Source: Alcanivorax sp. (GTDB taxonomy: Bacteria; Pseudomonadota; Gammaproteobacteria; Pseudomonadales; Alcanivoracaceae). From it: a DNA stretch of 64,000 nt. Of the stretch, positions 42,078-49,563 are shown piece by piece. The stretch spans positions 434,001 through 498,000 of the forward strand of contig NZ_CP080267.1 of NCBI RefSeq assembly GCF_019431375.1, in the 5' to 3' direction. The notes below the pieces were generated by a model. It was not told the DNA's origin. It searched no databases and saw only the letters and a list, made by a program, of their open reading frames with translations. The stretch's first letter is position 1. Every line of letters begins with the position of its first letter. Made by a program: the position numbers and the translations under genes.

Positions 42078-44174
42078 TCAGGCTGCAACGCCTGGCTTTT
42101 GTTGCGCTTCCGCCAGTCGGAACGCCATGCGCTCGAAGGTCAGGGCAATGCGCTCCAGCGCGCCGGCAATCAGCTCGCGGTCGCGCTGGGCCAGATTGCC
42201 AGCGTCTTCCATGTCCAGTTTGAGCTTTTCAGATTGCAGGCGAAAGCCCTCGTCGACCTTGCCACGAGAGCAGGCCTGGTAGGCGGCCGCCAGGGCCAGT
42301 TGCCAGCGATGGGCGCTATCGACCAGTGCGGGCGGGGCATTGCTGCGTAGACGGCTTTGAAGCCACAGGGAGACCTGGCCCAGGTTCAGCCCGGTGAGGC
42401 CAAGATCGGTGAAGTGGCGTTGCGCCTCTGGCAGAGCCTTGTCACAGATGGTCAGCCAGCGCAGGCGGTCGGCCATGCGGGCGTTGAACCACTCCTCATT
42501 GATATTGGCGTCACCTGTCGTGGCCGCAGAGGGATTGCTCATTAACGTCAGGTCGGTGGCGGTCTGGCGGATCAGCCGGCGGCGCAGGTTGGGGCCATTG
42601 GGTGGCGTAATAAGGCGGAACATGAGGAAGGCGATAGCGATTCCTGCGGTGATTGCCAGGCCGTTACTGGCCACCCGTGCCACGTCAAAATCCATGGCGT
42701 TGCCCGGCTGCACCAGAATGATATAGGGGGTGCAGAAGCCCAGCCCAAGGGGCAGGGTCAGGCGCTTACTGATAGCCAGCAGGCCAACAAACAGGGGCGC
42801 GCCGAGAATCAGTATGAGTAGGGGAAAGTTGCCGTTATTGAGTGCCAGCAGGGGCAGGGTGAAAAACAGGGCCACCGGTGCGGCCAGTACGGAACTGAAG
42901 GTGGCCCGTTTCAGTACCTGATCTGGCTCTGGCAGGCGGGCAAACAGAATGGTGAACATCACTGGCATGATCATCAGCATGATGGCCATGGGGCTGGCCG
43001 TGCCCACCCAGAGCCCGGCGGCAAGGGCAAACACCAGCGCACTGCGCAGGCCCACGGCGGCGGCGATCTGCAGATCCCGATAAGGCCGCAGGCCCTGCGG
43101 TCGCAGTTGCACTTCATGGCTGAAATGCAGGGCACGGTTGGCCTCAAGAGCAAGAATCAGGTCGGCGGTCAGGTTCTGGGCGACCTGGAAGAAGCGACGC
43201 TGCAGTGGCGGCGCATCGTCGGTCTGTTCTCCGCGGGCTTCACGCAGTTGCTGGCGCAGGGTTTGGGCCTCTTTCATGGCCTGTTCGGCGGAAGGGGTTT
43301 CGCGCATGCGCTGGAACGCCGTCCGCAAGCCATCCAGCAGGTCGCGCAGGGCCGGGGTGAGCAGATCGTCGTGGTTACGCATCAGGCGTCCGATCACGCG
43401 GATGCGTGCCACCAGTGACAGGGTTTTGTGGCAGATCACAGTGGCCGCCCGGGCCCGCCCCGGGCCATGGCTGCCCTCGTAGTGAACGGCGCTGCTGTCA
43501 TCACTGAGTGCAAAAATACTCTGTAGCAGAGTATCCACCTGATTGTGGCGTTTGGCGTGGGTGCCCGCCGGATCCAGTTCCAGTTCCAGATAGGCCAGTG
43601 TCTGGTTGAGGGCGGTACGGGCATGCTCCTTGAGCAGACTGCTGACCCGCACCGGCCACAGCAGGCTGCTGACCAGGGTGGCGCAGAGGGCACCGAGAAT
43701 GATCTCACTGACCCGGGCGTTGGCGATGTGGAAAATGCCCAGACTGGAGGTATTGGCCGGGTCGACGATGGCCAGCACGACAATGAGGGTGGCGGTGATG
43801 CCCGCCATGGCGAAACCGTAGATGAAATTGGCCTGGCGCACCCAGGCGGAAGCGCCGGCATTGAGACCGATCCACAGGGTCAGTGCGCCAATAGCCAGTG
43901 CCGGGTAGGGAAGCAGCCAGGCAAGGATCAGCAGCCCCGCGACGCCCCCCACCAAGGTACCGCCGATCTGGCAGAAGCCTTTTTCAATCACCAGCCCGGT
44001 TTCCGGGCGAACTTGCAGGAACACTGCGGAAATCAGAGCCCAATAGGGGCGGTCCAGTTGCAACAACATGGACAGATAGAGTGCCAGCGACATGGCGATG
44101 ACACCCTTGGTGGCGAACAGCAGAGATTGGCGGTCTGGCGTGAGCAGGACGGCCAGTCGCGGATCCAGTGTCAT
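42078..44174 (-). CDS. aaeB: FUSC/AaeB-type aromatic acid efflux transporter
   Basis: 698 residues from the ATG at 44174, which overlaps the upstream gene's stop (ATGA). Two sets of hydrophobic helices (about 20-180 and 370-510) flank cytoplasmic coiled regions, the FUSC layout. LSMLLQLDRPYWALISAVFL near the start and the second hydrophobic block are typical. With the adjacent AaeA-like and AaeX-like genes it resembles the E. coli p-hydroxybenzoate efflux operon; the substrate here is inferred only from that resemblance. Confidence 0.85.
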   Translation of the reverse strand: MTLDPRLAVLLTPDRQSLLFATKGVIAMSLALYLSMLLQLDRPYWALISAVFLQVRPETGLVIEKGFCQIGGTLVGGVAGLLILAWLLPYPALAIGALTLWIGLNAGASAWVRQANFIYGFAMAGITATLIVVLAIVDPANTSSLGIFHIANARVSEIILGALCATLVSSLLWPVRVSSLLKEHARTALNQTLAYLELELDPAGTHAKRHNQVDTLLQSIFALSDDSSAVHYEGSHGPGRARAATVICHKTLSLVARIRVIGRLMRNHDDLLTPALRDLLDGLRTAFQRMRETPSAEQAMKEAQTLRQQLREARGEQTDDAPPLQRRFFQVAQNLTADLILALEANRALHFSHEVQLRPQGLRPYRDLQIAAAVGLRSALVFALAAGLWVGTASPMAIMLMIMPVMFTILFARLPEPDQVLKRATFSSVLAAPVALFFTLPLLALNNGNFPLLILILGAPLFVGLLAISKRLTLPLGLGFCTPYIILVQPGNAMDFDVARVASNGLAITAGIAIAFLMFRLITPPNGPNLRRRLIRQTATDLTLMSNPSAATTGDANINEEWFNARMADRLRWLTICDKALPEAQRHFTDLGLTGLNLGQVSLWLQSRLRSNAPPALVDSAHRWQLALAAAYQACSRGKVDEGFRLQSEKLKLDMEDAGNLAQRDRELIAGALERIALTFERMAFRLAEAQQKPGVAA

Positions 44175-45049
44175 TGGGCGCTCTTGGTGTCCCGCTCGTG
44201 GAGCCGCACCGTGGCTGTCATGCCGGCGGCCAGCAGAATGTCGTCGGGGATGTGGTCCAGCTCGATATGGACGGGGATGCGTTGGGCCAGCCGCACCCAA
44301 TTGAAGGTCTGCTGGACCTGGGGCAGTAATTGGCCGTCGGTCTGGGTGTTGGCGTTGGCGATGGCCTGGCCCACGCTGGTGACCTTGCCGCGCAGTTTGC
44401 GGGCGCCGTTCATCAGAACCACTGTGGCCCGCTGGCCCACTTCCACCATCGGTAGCTTGGTTTCTTCGAAGTAGCCGGTGACATAGAAGCTGCCGGCCTT
44501 GACCATGGAGACCACCGGGGTGCCCTGGTTAACGAAGTTGCCCTGTTGCAGGGTCAGGTTGACGATGGTGCCATCGGCGGGGGCTTCCACCCGGGTCCGC
44601 TCCAGATTGATTCTGGCGCTGGCCAGCTCGGCTTCGGCCAGGGCCACATTGGCAGCGGCAAGCTGGGCCTCGATGCGGGCGCTGTCCAGTTCTTCGCGGC
44701 TGATGCTGTTGCCGGCGTGCAGTCGCTTGCGTCGTTCGTATTGATGTTCCGCCAGGCGCAGGGATTCCTGCTCGTGGAGCAGCTGGGCCTCGGCCCGGGC
44801 CAGAGTGGCCCGGTAGCGGATGTCATCAATCCGGAACAGGGGGTCGCCCTGTTGTACTGTCTGGTCGTCACGAATGTGCAGCTCACGGACCCAACCGGAC
44901 ACATCCGGGGATAGCGTAATGATTTCGGCGCGCACCTTGCCGTCGCGGGTCCAGGGCGCATAGAGGTAATAATTCCACACCCAGTTACCGGCCAGCAGCG
45001 CCAGAATGACCAGAACCACAGTAATCAGGATGCGAAGCGGTTGTTGCAT
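44171..45049 (-). CDS. aaeA: Membrane fusion protein (HlyD/AaeA-like)
   Basis: 292 residues from the ATG at 45049. One N-terminal membrane helix (about 6-24), a biotinyl/lipoyl-like half (VRELHIRDDQTVQQGDPLFRIDD), a coiled-coil hairpin (about 75-130), then the second half lipoyl segment (VEAPADGTIVNLTLQQGNFV) and a beta domain. It links the inner-membrane FUSC transporter to an outer-membrane channel. Overlaps the transporter gene by 4 bases. Confidence 0.9.
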   Translation of the reverse strand: MQQPLRILITVVLVILALLAGNWVWNYYLYAPWTRDGKVRAEIITLSPDVSGWVRELHIRDDQTVQQGDPLFRIDDIRYRATLARAEAQLLHEQESLRLAEHQYERRKRLHAGNSISREELDSARIEAQLAAANVALAEAELASARINLERTRVEAPADGTIVNLTLQQGNFVNQGTPVVSMVKAGSFYVTGYFEETKLPMVEVGQRATVVLMNGARKLRGKVTSVGQAIANANTQTDGQLLPQVQQTFNWVRLAQRIPVHIELDHIPDDILLAAGMTATVRLHERDTKSAQ

Positions 45050-45051
45050 TG

Positions 45052-45252
45052 CTAACTCAGTATCCGTAGGGAGAGGGCGACAAAACAGATAAACAGTGAC
45101 AGATAGACCCAGGCGCTTTTCCAGAGTTGCTGATGCCAACCCAGTTTACGCAGCAGCAGAAAGGTCAGCAGGGTGAGCCCCATGGCCAGCAGCACGAACA
45201 GCACCATGGGGCTGATCAGCAATCCGCCTACCGGAATTTCATGCAGCCACAT
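45052..45252 (-). CDS. aaeX: DUF1656 / AaeX-like small membrane protein
   Basis: 66 residues with two hydrophobic helices; HEIPVGGLLISPMVLFVLLA is the DUF1656 opening. It lies 2 bases upstream of the fusion-protein gene, the conserved aaeX-aaeA-aaeB order. Its function is unknown. Confidence 0.88.
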   Translation of the reverse strand: MWLHEIPVGGLLISPMVLFVLLAMGLTLLTFLLLRKLGWHQQLWKSAWVYLSLFICFVALSLRILS

Positions 45253-45309
45253 CGTCGTTCCCTGGCAGTGTCATGTTAGCGAGCATGGTAACGGATAATT
45301 AGGGGTCGC

Positions 45310-45380
45310 TGTAGGAGCACCTCTCGAGGTGCGAACCCGAGCCCTGAAAAGGGGTTCGCACCTCGAGAGGTGCTCCTGCA
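45310..45380. repeat. REP-like inverted repeat, family D (left of dapE)
   Basis: Arms 45310-45338 (TGTAGGAGCACCTCTCGAGG...) and 45352-45380 are inverted copies with one mismatch around a 13-base loop. Each arm contains its own CACCTCTCGAGGTG palindrome. The TGTAGGAGC...GCGAA pattern resembles Pseudomonas REP sequences. A second pair lies at 46608-46753 on the other side of dapE. Confidence 0.85.
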
Positions 45381-45449
45381 GGTGCCATAAGCGGAGGTCG
45401 GGTTAAGCCTGTTTCCGCGCCATGGTCATCCTGGGCCTTGTGTGCCGAT

Positions 45450-46577
45450 TCACAGCATCAGATTTTCGAGCAGACGGGTGTAGATGTGAGTCAGGGTATC
45501 CAGTTCACTGATACTGGTGTGTTCGTCCACCTTGTGGATGGTGGCATTGGTGGGGCCCAGCTCCACCACCTGGCTGCCGGTGGGAGCAATAAAGCGTCCG
45601 TCACTGGTGCCGCCGGCGGTGGACAGCTCGGTGTTGCGACCGGTGACATCACGGATGGCCGCTACGGCGGCATCGACCAGGGCGCCGCGATCGGTGAGGA
45701 ATGGCTGCCCGGACAGAGTCCACTGCAGGTCGTAATCCAGGCCATGTTTGTCCAGGACCGCCTCGGTGCGCTCGCGCAGCAGGGCATCGGTCAGTTCCGT
45801 GGAGAAACGGAAGTTGAAAATGACCTCGCAGGTGCCGGGAATTACATTGGTGGCACCGGTGCCGGCGTTGATGTTGGAAATCTGGAAACTGGTGGCCGGG
45901 AAGAAATCGTTACCCTGATCCCATTCCGTGGCGGCCAGCTCGGCCAGCGCCGGTGCCGCATCGTGCACCGGGTTGCGGGCAAGGTGCGGATAGGCCACAT
46001 GGCCCTGAATGCCTTTGACGGTGAGCCGTGCGCCCAGGGAGCCACGGCGACCATTCTTGATCACATCGCCCACGGTGTCGGTGGACGAGGGCTCGCCCAC
46101 CAGGCAGAAGTCGATGTGCTCGTTGCGGGCCTGCAGATGTTCGACCACCTTGACGGTGCCGTTCACTGACGGCCCTTCCTCATCGGCGGTGATCAATAGC
46201 GCCAGGCTGCCGTTGTGGTCCGGATGGGCGGCGACGAAATCCTCGATGGCCACCATCATGGCGGCGATGGAGCCTTTCATGTCCGCCGCGCCGCGACCAT
46301 AAAGCAGATCGCCTTCCTCGGTGGGGGTGAAGGGATCGTACTTCCAGGCTGACACATCCCCGGTGGGCACCACATCGGTGTGCCCGGCAAAGGCAAACAC
46401 CGGCCCTTGCTTGCCACGACGGGCCCACAGGTTCCGCACTTCCTCGAACCAAAGGGTTTCGCACTGGAAACCGAGGGCTTCGAGTTTTTCAATCATCCAG
46501 TCCTGACAGCCTTCGTCCTCGGGAGTCACGGAGGCGCGGCGGATGAGTTCTTTGGTGTAGTCGAGGGTGCGGGACAT
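45450..46577 (-). CDS. dapE: Succinyl-diaminopimelate desuccinylase DapE
   Basis: 375 residues, the same as E. coli. Zn ligands of the M20 family are present: H66 and D68 (GHTDVV), D99 (GAADMKG), catalytic E133 and ligand E134 (TADEEGP), H348 near the C-terminus. It releases L,L-diaminopimelate for lysine and peptidoglycan. The ATG at 46577 was chosen over an upstream in-frame start. Unlike the rest of the dap genes in this window it is isolated by family D repeats on both sides. Confidence 0.96.
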   Translation of the reverse strand: MSRTLDYTKELIRRASVTPEDEGCQDWMIEKLEALGFQCETLWFEEVRNLWARRGKQGPVFAFAGHTDVVPTGDVSAWKYDPFTPTEEGDLLYGRGAADMKGSIAAMMVAIEDFVAAHPDHNGSLALLITADEEGPSVNGTVKVVEHLQARNEHIDFCLVGEPSSTDTVGDVIKNGRRGSLGARLTVKGIQGHVAYPHLARNPVHDAAPALAELAATEWDQGNDFFPATSFQISNINAGTGATNVIPGTCEVIFNFRFSTELTDALLRERTEAVLDKHGLDYDLQWTLSGQPFLTDRGALVDAAVAAIRDVTGRNTELSTAGGTSDGRFIAPTGSQVVELGPTNATIHKVDEHTSISELDTLTHIYTRLLENLML

Positions 46578-46607
46578 GGGTCTTCCAGAATCGGTGGTTC
46601 GAAGCCG

Positions 46608-46753
46608 CTGTAGGAGCACCTCTCGAGGTGCGAAGGGGGGTTGCGAGTCACGAGTTACGAGAAGCGAACGGCAAAACCGGTTTTGATTTTCGCAACTCGT
46701 ACCTCGTTACTCGCTTCTGGCCTTTGTTCGCACCTCGAGAGGTGCTCCTACAG
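46608..46753. repeat. Composite element: family D pair with family B nested inside
   Basis: Outer arms 46608-46634 (CTGTAGGAGCACCTCTCGAG...) and 46727-46753 are perfect 27-base inverted copies. Between them, from 46641 to 46719, lies a copy of the family B element (GTTACGAGAAGCG, AAAACCGGTTTTGA, CAACTCGTACCTCGTTAC), which itself forms a smaller inverted repeat. The element fills the gap between dapE and dapD. Confidence 0.85.
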
Positions 46754-46777
46754 GTGGTCCGGTTGGGGCTTGGTGCC

Positions 46778-47812
46778 TCAGTTGTGCTTGTGCAGCTCTT
46801 CGTTCAGGGCGATGGCGCTCTTGTTGGTCAGACACTGCACTGCACCATTGGTGGTGTTGCGGCGGAACAGCAGGTCGGACTGGCCGGCCAGGTCGCGGGC
46901 CTTGACGGTGTCGACGATCTCGCCCTTGTCGTCCAGCAGCTGTACCTTGGAACCGGAGGTGATGTACAGGCCGGCTTCGATGGTGCAGCGGTCGCCCAGG
47001 GGGATGCCGGTGCCAGCATTGGCGCCCAGCAGACAGCCTTCGCCCAGGGAAATGATGATGTTACCGCCACCGGACAGGGTGCCCATGGTGGAGGCGCCAC
47101 CGCCAATATCGGAGCCCTTGCCTACGAAAACGCCAGCAGAGATGCGGCCTTCGATCATGCCCGGACCTTCGGTACCGGCATTAAAGTTGATGAAGCCTTC
47201 GTGCATGATGGTGGTGCCTTCGCCCACATAGGCGCCCAGACGGACGCGGGCGGTATCGGCGATACGCACGCCCTTGGGCACCACGTAGTCGGTCATCTTG
47301 GGGAACTTGTCCACGCTGTTCACTTCCAGTACCTTGCCATTCAGACGGGCCAGCAGCTGACGCTCGGGAAGTTCGTCCAGGTCTACGGCCCCTTCGTTGG
47401 TCCAGGCCACATTGGGCAGCAGTGGGAACATGCCGGACAGGTTGACGCCGTGAGGCTTCACCAGACGGTGGGAGATCAGCTGCAGTTTCAGGTAGGCCTC
47501 CGGGGTGGACGCCGGCTCCGCATCGGTTTCCAGCACGGTGAGTACCACGGGACGATCGGATTCCTGGAATGCCACCGCATAGCTGGCTTCATGTTCAAAG
47601 CCGGCTTCGCGCCATTCGCGGGCAATGTGCTGCACCTGACGATGGGTCAGTTCGATGGCGGCATTGCCGCCCTGGTAACCGAGTTCGTCACGAATGACTT
47701 CCACCAGTTTGTCATCCGGATTGAGGGCCGGGTCCGGATAAAACACTTCCAGCCAGTTATCGTTGCGGTTCTTGGTGCCGCAGCCCAGGGCGATGGCGAA
47801 AAAGTTGCTCAT
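46778..47812 (-). CDS. dapD: 2,3,4,5-tetrahydropyridine-2,6-dicarboxylate N-succinyltransferase DapD
   Basis: 344 residues, the long form of DapD found in pseudomonads. The C-terminal left-handed beta-helix is built from hexapeptide repeats (GVRIADTARVRLGAYVGEG, then GVFVGKGSDIGGGAST). It succinylates tetrahydrodipicolinate using succinyl-CoA. It is first step of the succinylase branch whose later steps are DapC and DapE, also in this window. Confidence 0.94.
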   Translation of the reverse strand: MSNFFAIALGCGTKNRNDNWLEVFYPDPALNPDDKLVEVIRDELGYQGGNAAIELTHRQVQHIAREWREAGFEHEASYAVAFQESDRPVVLTVLETDAEPASTPEAYLKLQLISHRLVKPHGVNLSGMFPLLPNVAWTNEGAVDLDELPERQLLARLNGKVLEVNSVDKFPKMTDYVVPKGVRIADTARVRLGAYVGEGTTIMHEGFINFNAGTEGPGMIEGRISAGVFVGKGSDIGGGASTMGTLSGGGNIIISLGEGCLLGANAGTGIPLGDRCTIEAGLYITSGSKVQLLDDKGEIVDTVKARDLAGQSDLLFRRNTTNGAVQCLTNKSAIALNEELHKHN

Positions 47813-47836
47813 GGTGTCCTCTCTTCAATGCGTCGG

Positions 47837-47854
47837 ACGTCAGGCGTCTGACGT
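47837..47854. repeat. Short palindrome between dapD and yffB
   Basis: ACGTCAG-GCGT-CTGACGT, a 7-bp perfect stem with no T run on the minus strand. Possibly a remnant intergenic element. Confidence 0.4.
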
Positions 47855-47857
47855 TTC

Positions 47858-48205
47858 TTAATTCAAAGTGTCTTTCCACTCATCGGCCTTGAAACCGGCG
47901 AGGATGAAATTGTCGTTTTGTAGAATCGGGCGTTTGATGATGGACGGATTCTCGGTTGCCACGGTGATGGCTTTTTCCGTGTTCATGGACTCTTTTACCG
48001 CATCGTCCAGTTTTCGCCAGGTGGTGCCGCGGCGGTTGATCACGGTTTCCCAGCCCAACGCCTCCAGCCACTGGCGAAGACGTTGCTCGGGCACGCCTTC
48101 CTTCTTGTAGTCATGGAAGTGATAGTCGATGCCGTTTTCATCCAGCCAGTTCATGGCTTTCTTCATGGTATCGCAGTTCTTGATACCGAAGATGGTCAGT
48201 TCCAT
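47858..48205 (-). CDS. yffB: ArsC/Spx-family protein YffB
   Basis: 115 residues of the thioredoxin-like ArsC family. The single Cys11 is in KNCDTMKKA; the partner arsenate-reductase residues are not obvious, as in E. coli YffB. NRRGTTWRKLDD and the KRPIL motif near residue 91 are family features. It sits between dapD and dapC, a conserved neighbourhood that hints at a link to lysine/DAP metabolism, but none is proven. Confidence 0.9.
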   Translation of the reverse strand: MELTIFGIKNCDTMKKAMNWLDENGIDYHFHDYKKEGVPEQRLRQWLEALGWETVINRRGTTWRKLDDAVKESMNTEKAITVATENPSIIKRPILQNDNFILAGFKADEWKDTLN

Positions 48206-48219
48206 GTGTTTTCCTCTTC

Positions 48220-48372
48220 GAGCTTCAAGCTACAAGCCTCAACGCGGGATTGTGTCGCAGAACCTTTCCGCGTTATCACCGCGCTTCATTTCTGCATTTG
48301 TGCGCGGGCAGGGTGCTTCAGGTTGAGCTAATCCTGATCCGTGTTGCAGCTTGAAGCTTGTGGCTTGTAGCT
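48220..48372. repeat. Family E repeat pair between yffB and dapC
   Basis: GAGCTTCAAGCTACAAGCC (48220-48238) faces GCAGCTTGAAGCTTGTGGCT... (48345-48372), which contains inverted modules AGCTTGAAGCT and GCTTGTAGCT. The 106 bases between hold nothing recognisable. AGCTTCAAGC/AGCTACAAGC modules repeat in both arms. Confidence 0.65.
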
Positions 48373-48377
48373 GTCTT

Positions 48378-49559
48378 TTACAGCGTATCCAGCAACGCCT
48401 TGATGCGTTTCGCCCCTTCGATACATTCTTCCAGCGGTGCCACCAACGCCATGCGCACCCGGTTCTGCCCCGGGTTTTTGCCGTTGACGGTCCTGGACAG
48501 GTAGCGACCGGGCAGCACGGTGACATTCTGCTCCGCTTGCAGGCGTCGGGCGAATTCCTCATCGGAAATCGGTGTTTTCGGCCACAGGTAAAAGCCCGCC
48601 GCCGGGGCGGATACCTTAAGTGGGCCGCCGAGAATGTCCAGTACCGCGTCGAATTTTTCCCGATACAGTGCCCGGTTTTTTTCCACGTGGGTTTCATCAT
48701 TCCAGGCGGCGATGCTGGCCAGCTGGTGGTGAATGGGCATGGCACAACCGTGATAGGTGCGGTAGCGCAGGAAGCCCTTGAGGATTTCGCTGTCACCGGC
48801 CACGAAGCCGGAGCGAAGGCCTGGCAGGTTGGAGCGCTTGGACAGGGAGTGGAATACCACGCAGCGGCGATAGTCATCCCGGCCCAGTTCCGCACAGGCC
48901 TGAAGCAGGCCGGCGGGGGGCTTGTCCCGGTAGATTTCCGAGTAGCACTCGTCCGAGGCGATCACGAAATCGTATTTGTCGGCCAGCTGAATGAGGGCCT
49001 TGAGTTGGGCCTTGGTGAGCGTGGCGCCGGTGGGATTGCCGGGAGTGCAGATAAACAGCAGCTGGGTACGAATCCAGGTGTCTTCGCTGACCGCATCGAA
49101 ATCCGGCTGCAAGCCGGTGTCGTCGGTGCAGGGCAGGTACAACGGCTCGCCACCGGCCAGCAGGGTGGCGCCTTCATAAATCTGGTAGAAGGGGTTGGGC
49201 ATCAGTACCAGTGGTTGACGCTGGCGGTCGATGACAGCCTGGGTAAAAGCAAACAGGGCCTCCCGGGTGCCGTTTACCGGCAGTACCTGGCTGGCCGCAT
49301 CCACGCTGTTGAGGTGGAAGCGGCGTTTGAGCCAGGCGGCAATGGCGTCACTCAGTTCCGGGATGCCGGCGGTGGTGGGGTAGCGCGACAGCAGGGCGCT
49401 GTTGTCGCGCAGCACCTGTTGCACAAAGTCCGGTGAGGGGTGCTTGGGTTCGCCAATGGACAGGGCAATGGGCGACTTGTCCGAGGCAGGCAAATCCTTG
49501 AACAGGAGTTTCAGTTTTTCAAACGGGTAAGGGTGCAACCGTTCCAGATCTGGGTTCAT
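48378..49559 (-). CDS. dapC: Succinyldiaminopimelate transaminase DapC
   Basis: 393 residues of the fold-type I aminotransferases. PLP-binding Lys241 is in SLSKRSNLPGLRSG; other marks are VNGTREAL (95-102), the TPGNPTGA motif (172-179) and SDECYSE (202-208). Location between yffB and glnD and downstream of dapD supports the DapC assignment over other aminotransferases. The ATG at 49559 was used; the longer frame extends into glnD. Confidence 0.9.
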   Translation of the reverse strand: MNPDLERLHPYPFEKLKLLFKDLPASDKSPIALSIGEPKHPSPDFVQQVLRDNSALLSRYPTTAGIPELSDAIAAWLKRRFHLNSVDAASQVLPVNGTREALFAFTQAVIDRQRQPLVLMPNPFYQIYEGATLLAGGEPLYLPCTDDTGLQPDFDAVSEDTWIRTQLLFICTPGNPTGATLTKAQLKALIQLADKYDFVIASDECYSEIYRDKPPAGLLQACAELGRDDYRRCVVFHSLSKRSNLPGLRSGFVAGDSEILKGFLRYRTYHGCAMPIHHQLASIAAWNDETHVEKNRALYREKFDAVLDILGGPLKVSAPAAGFYLWPKTPISDEEFARRLQAEQNVTVLPGRYLSRTVNGKNPGQNRVRMALVAPLEECIEGAKRIKALLDTL

Positions 49560-49563
49560 AAGG

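Noticed and set aside
45310..46753. Possible CRISPR array because similar short repeats recur
   Set aside because: Only two inverted pairs, no regular spacers, arms are palindromic REP-type sequences and no cas gene is near.
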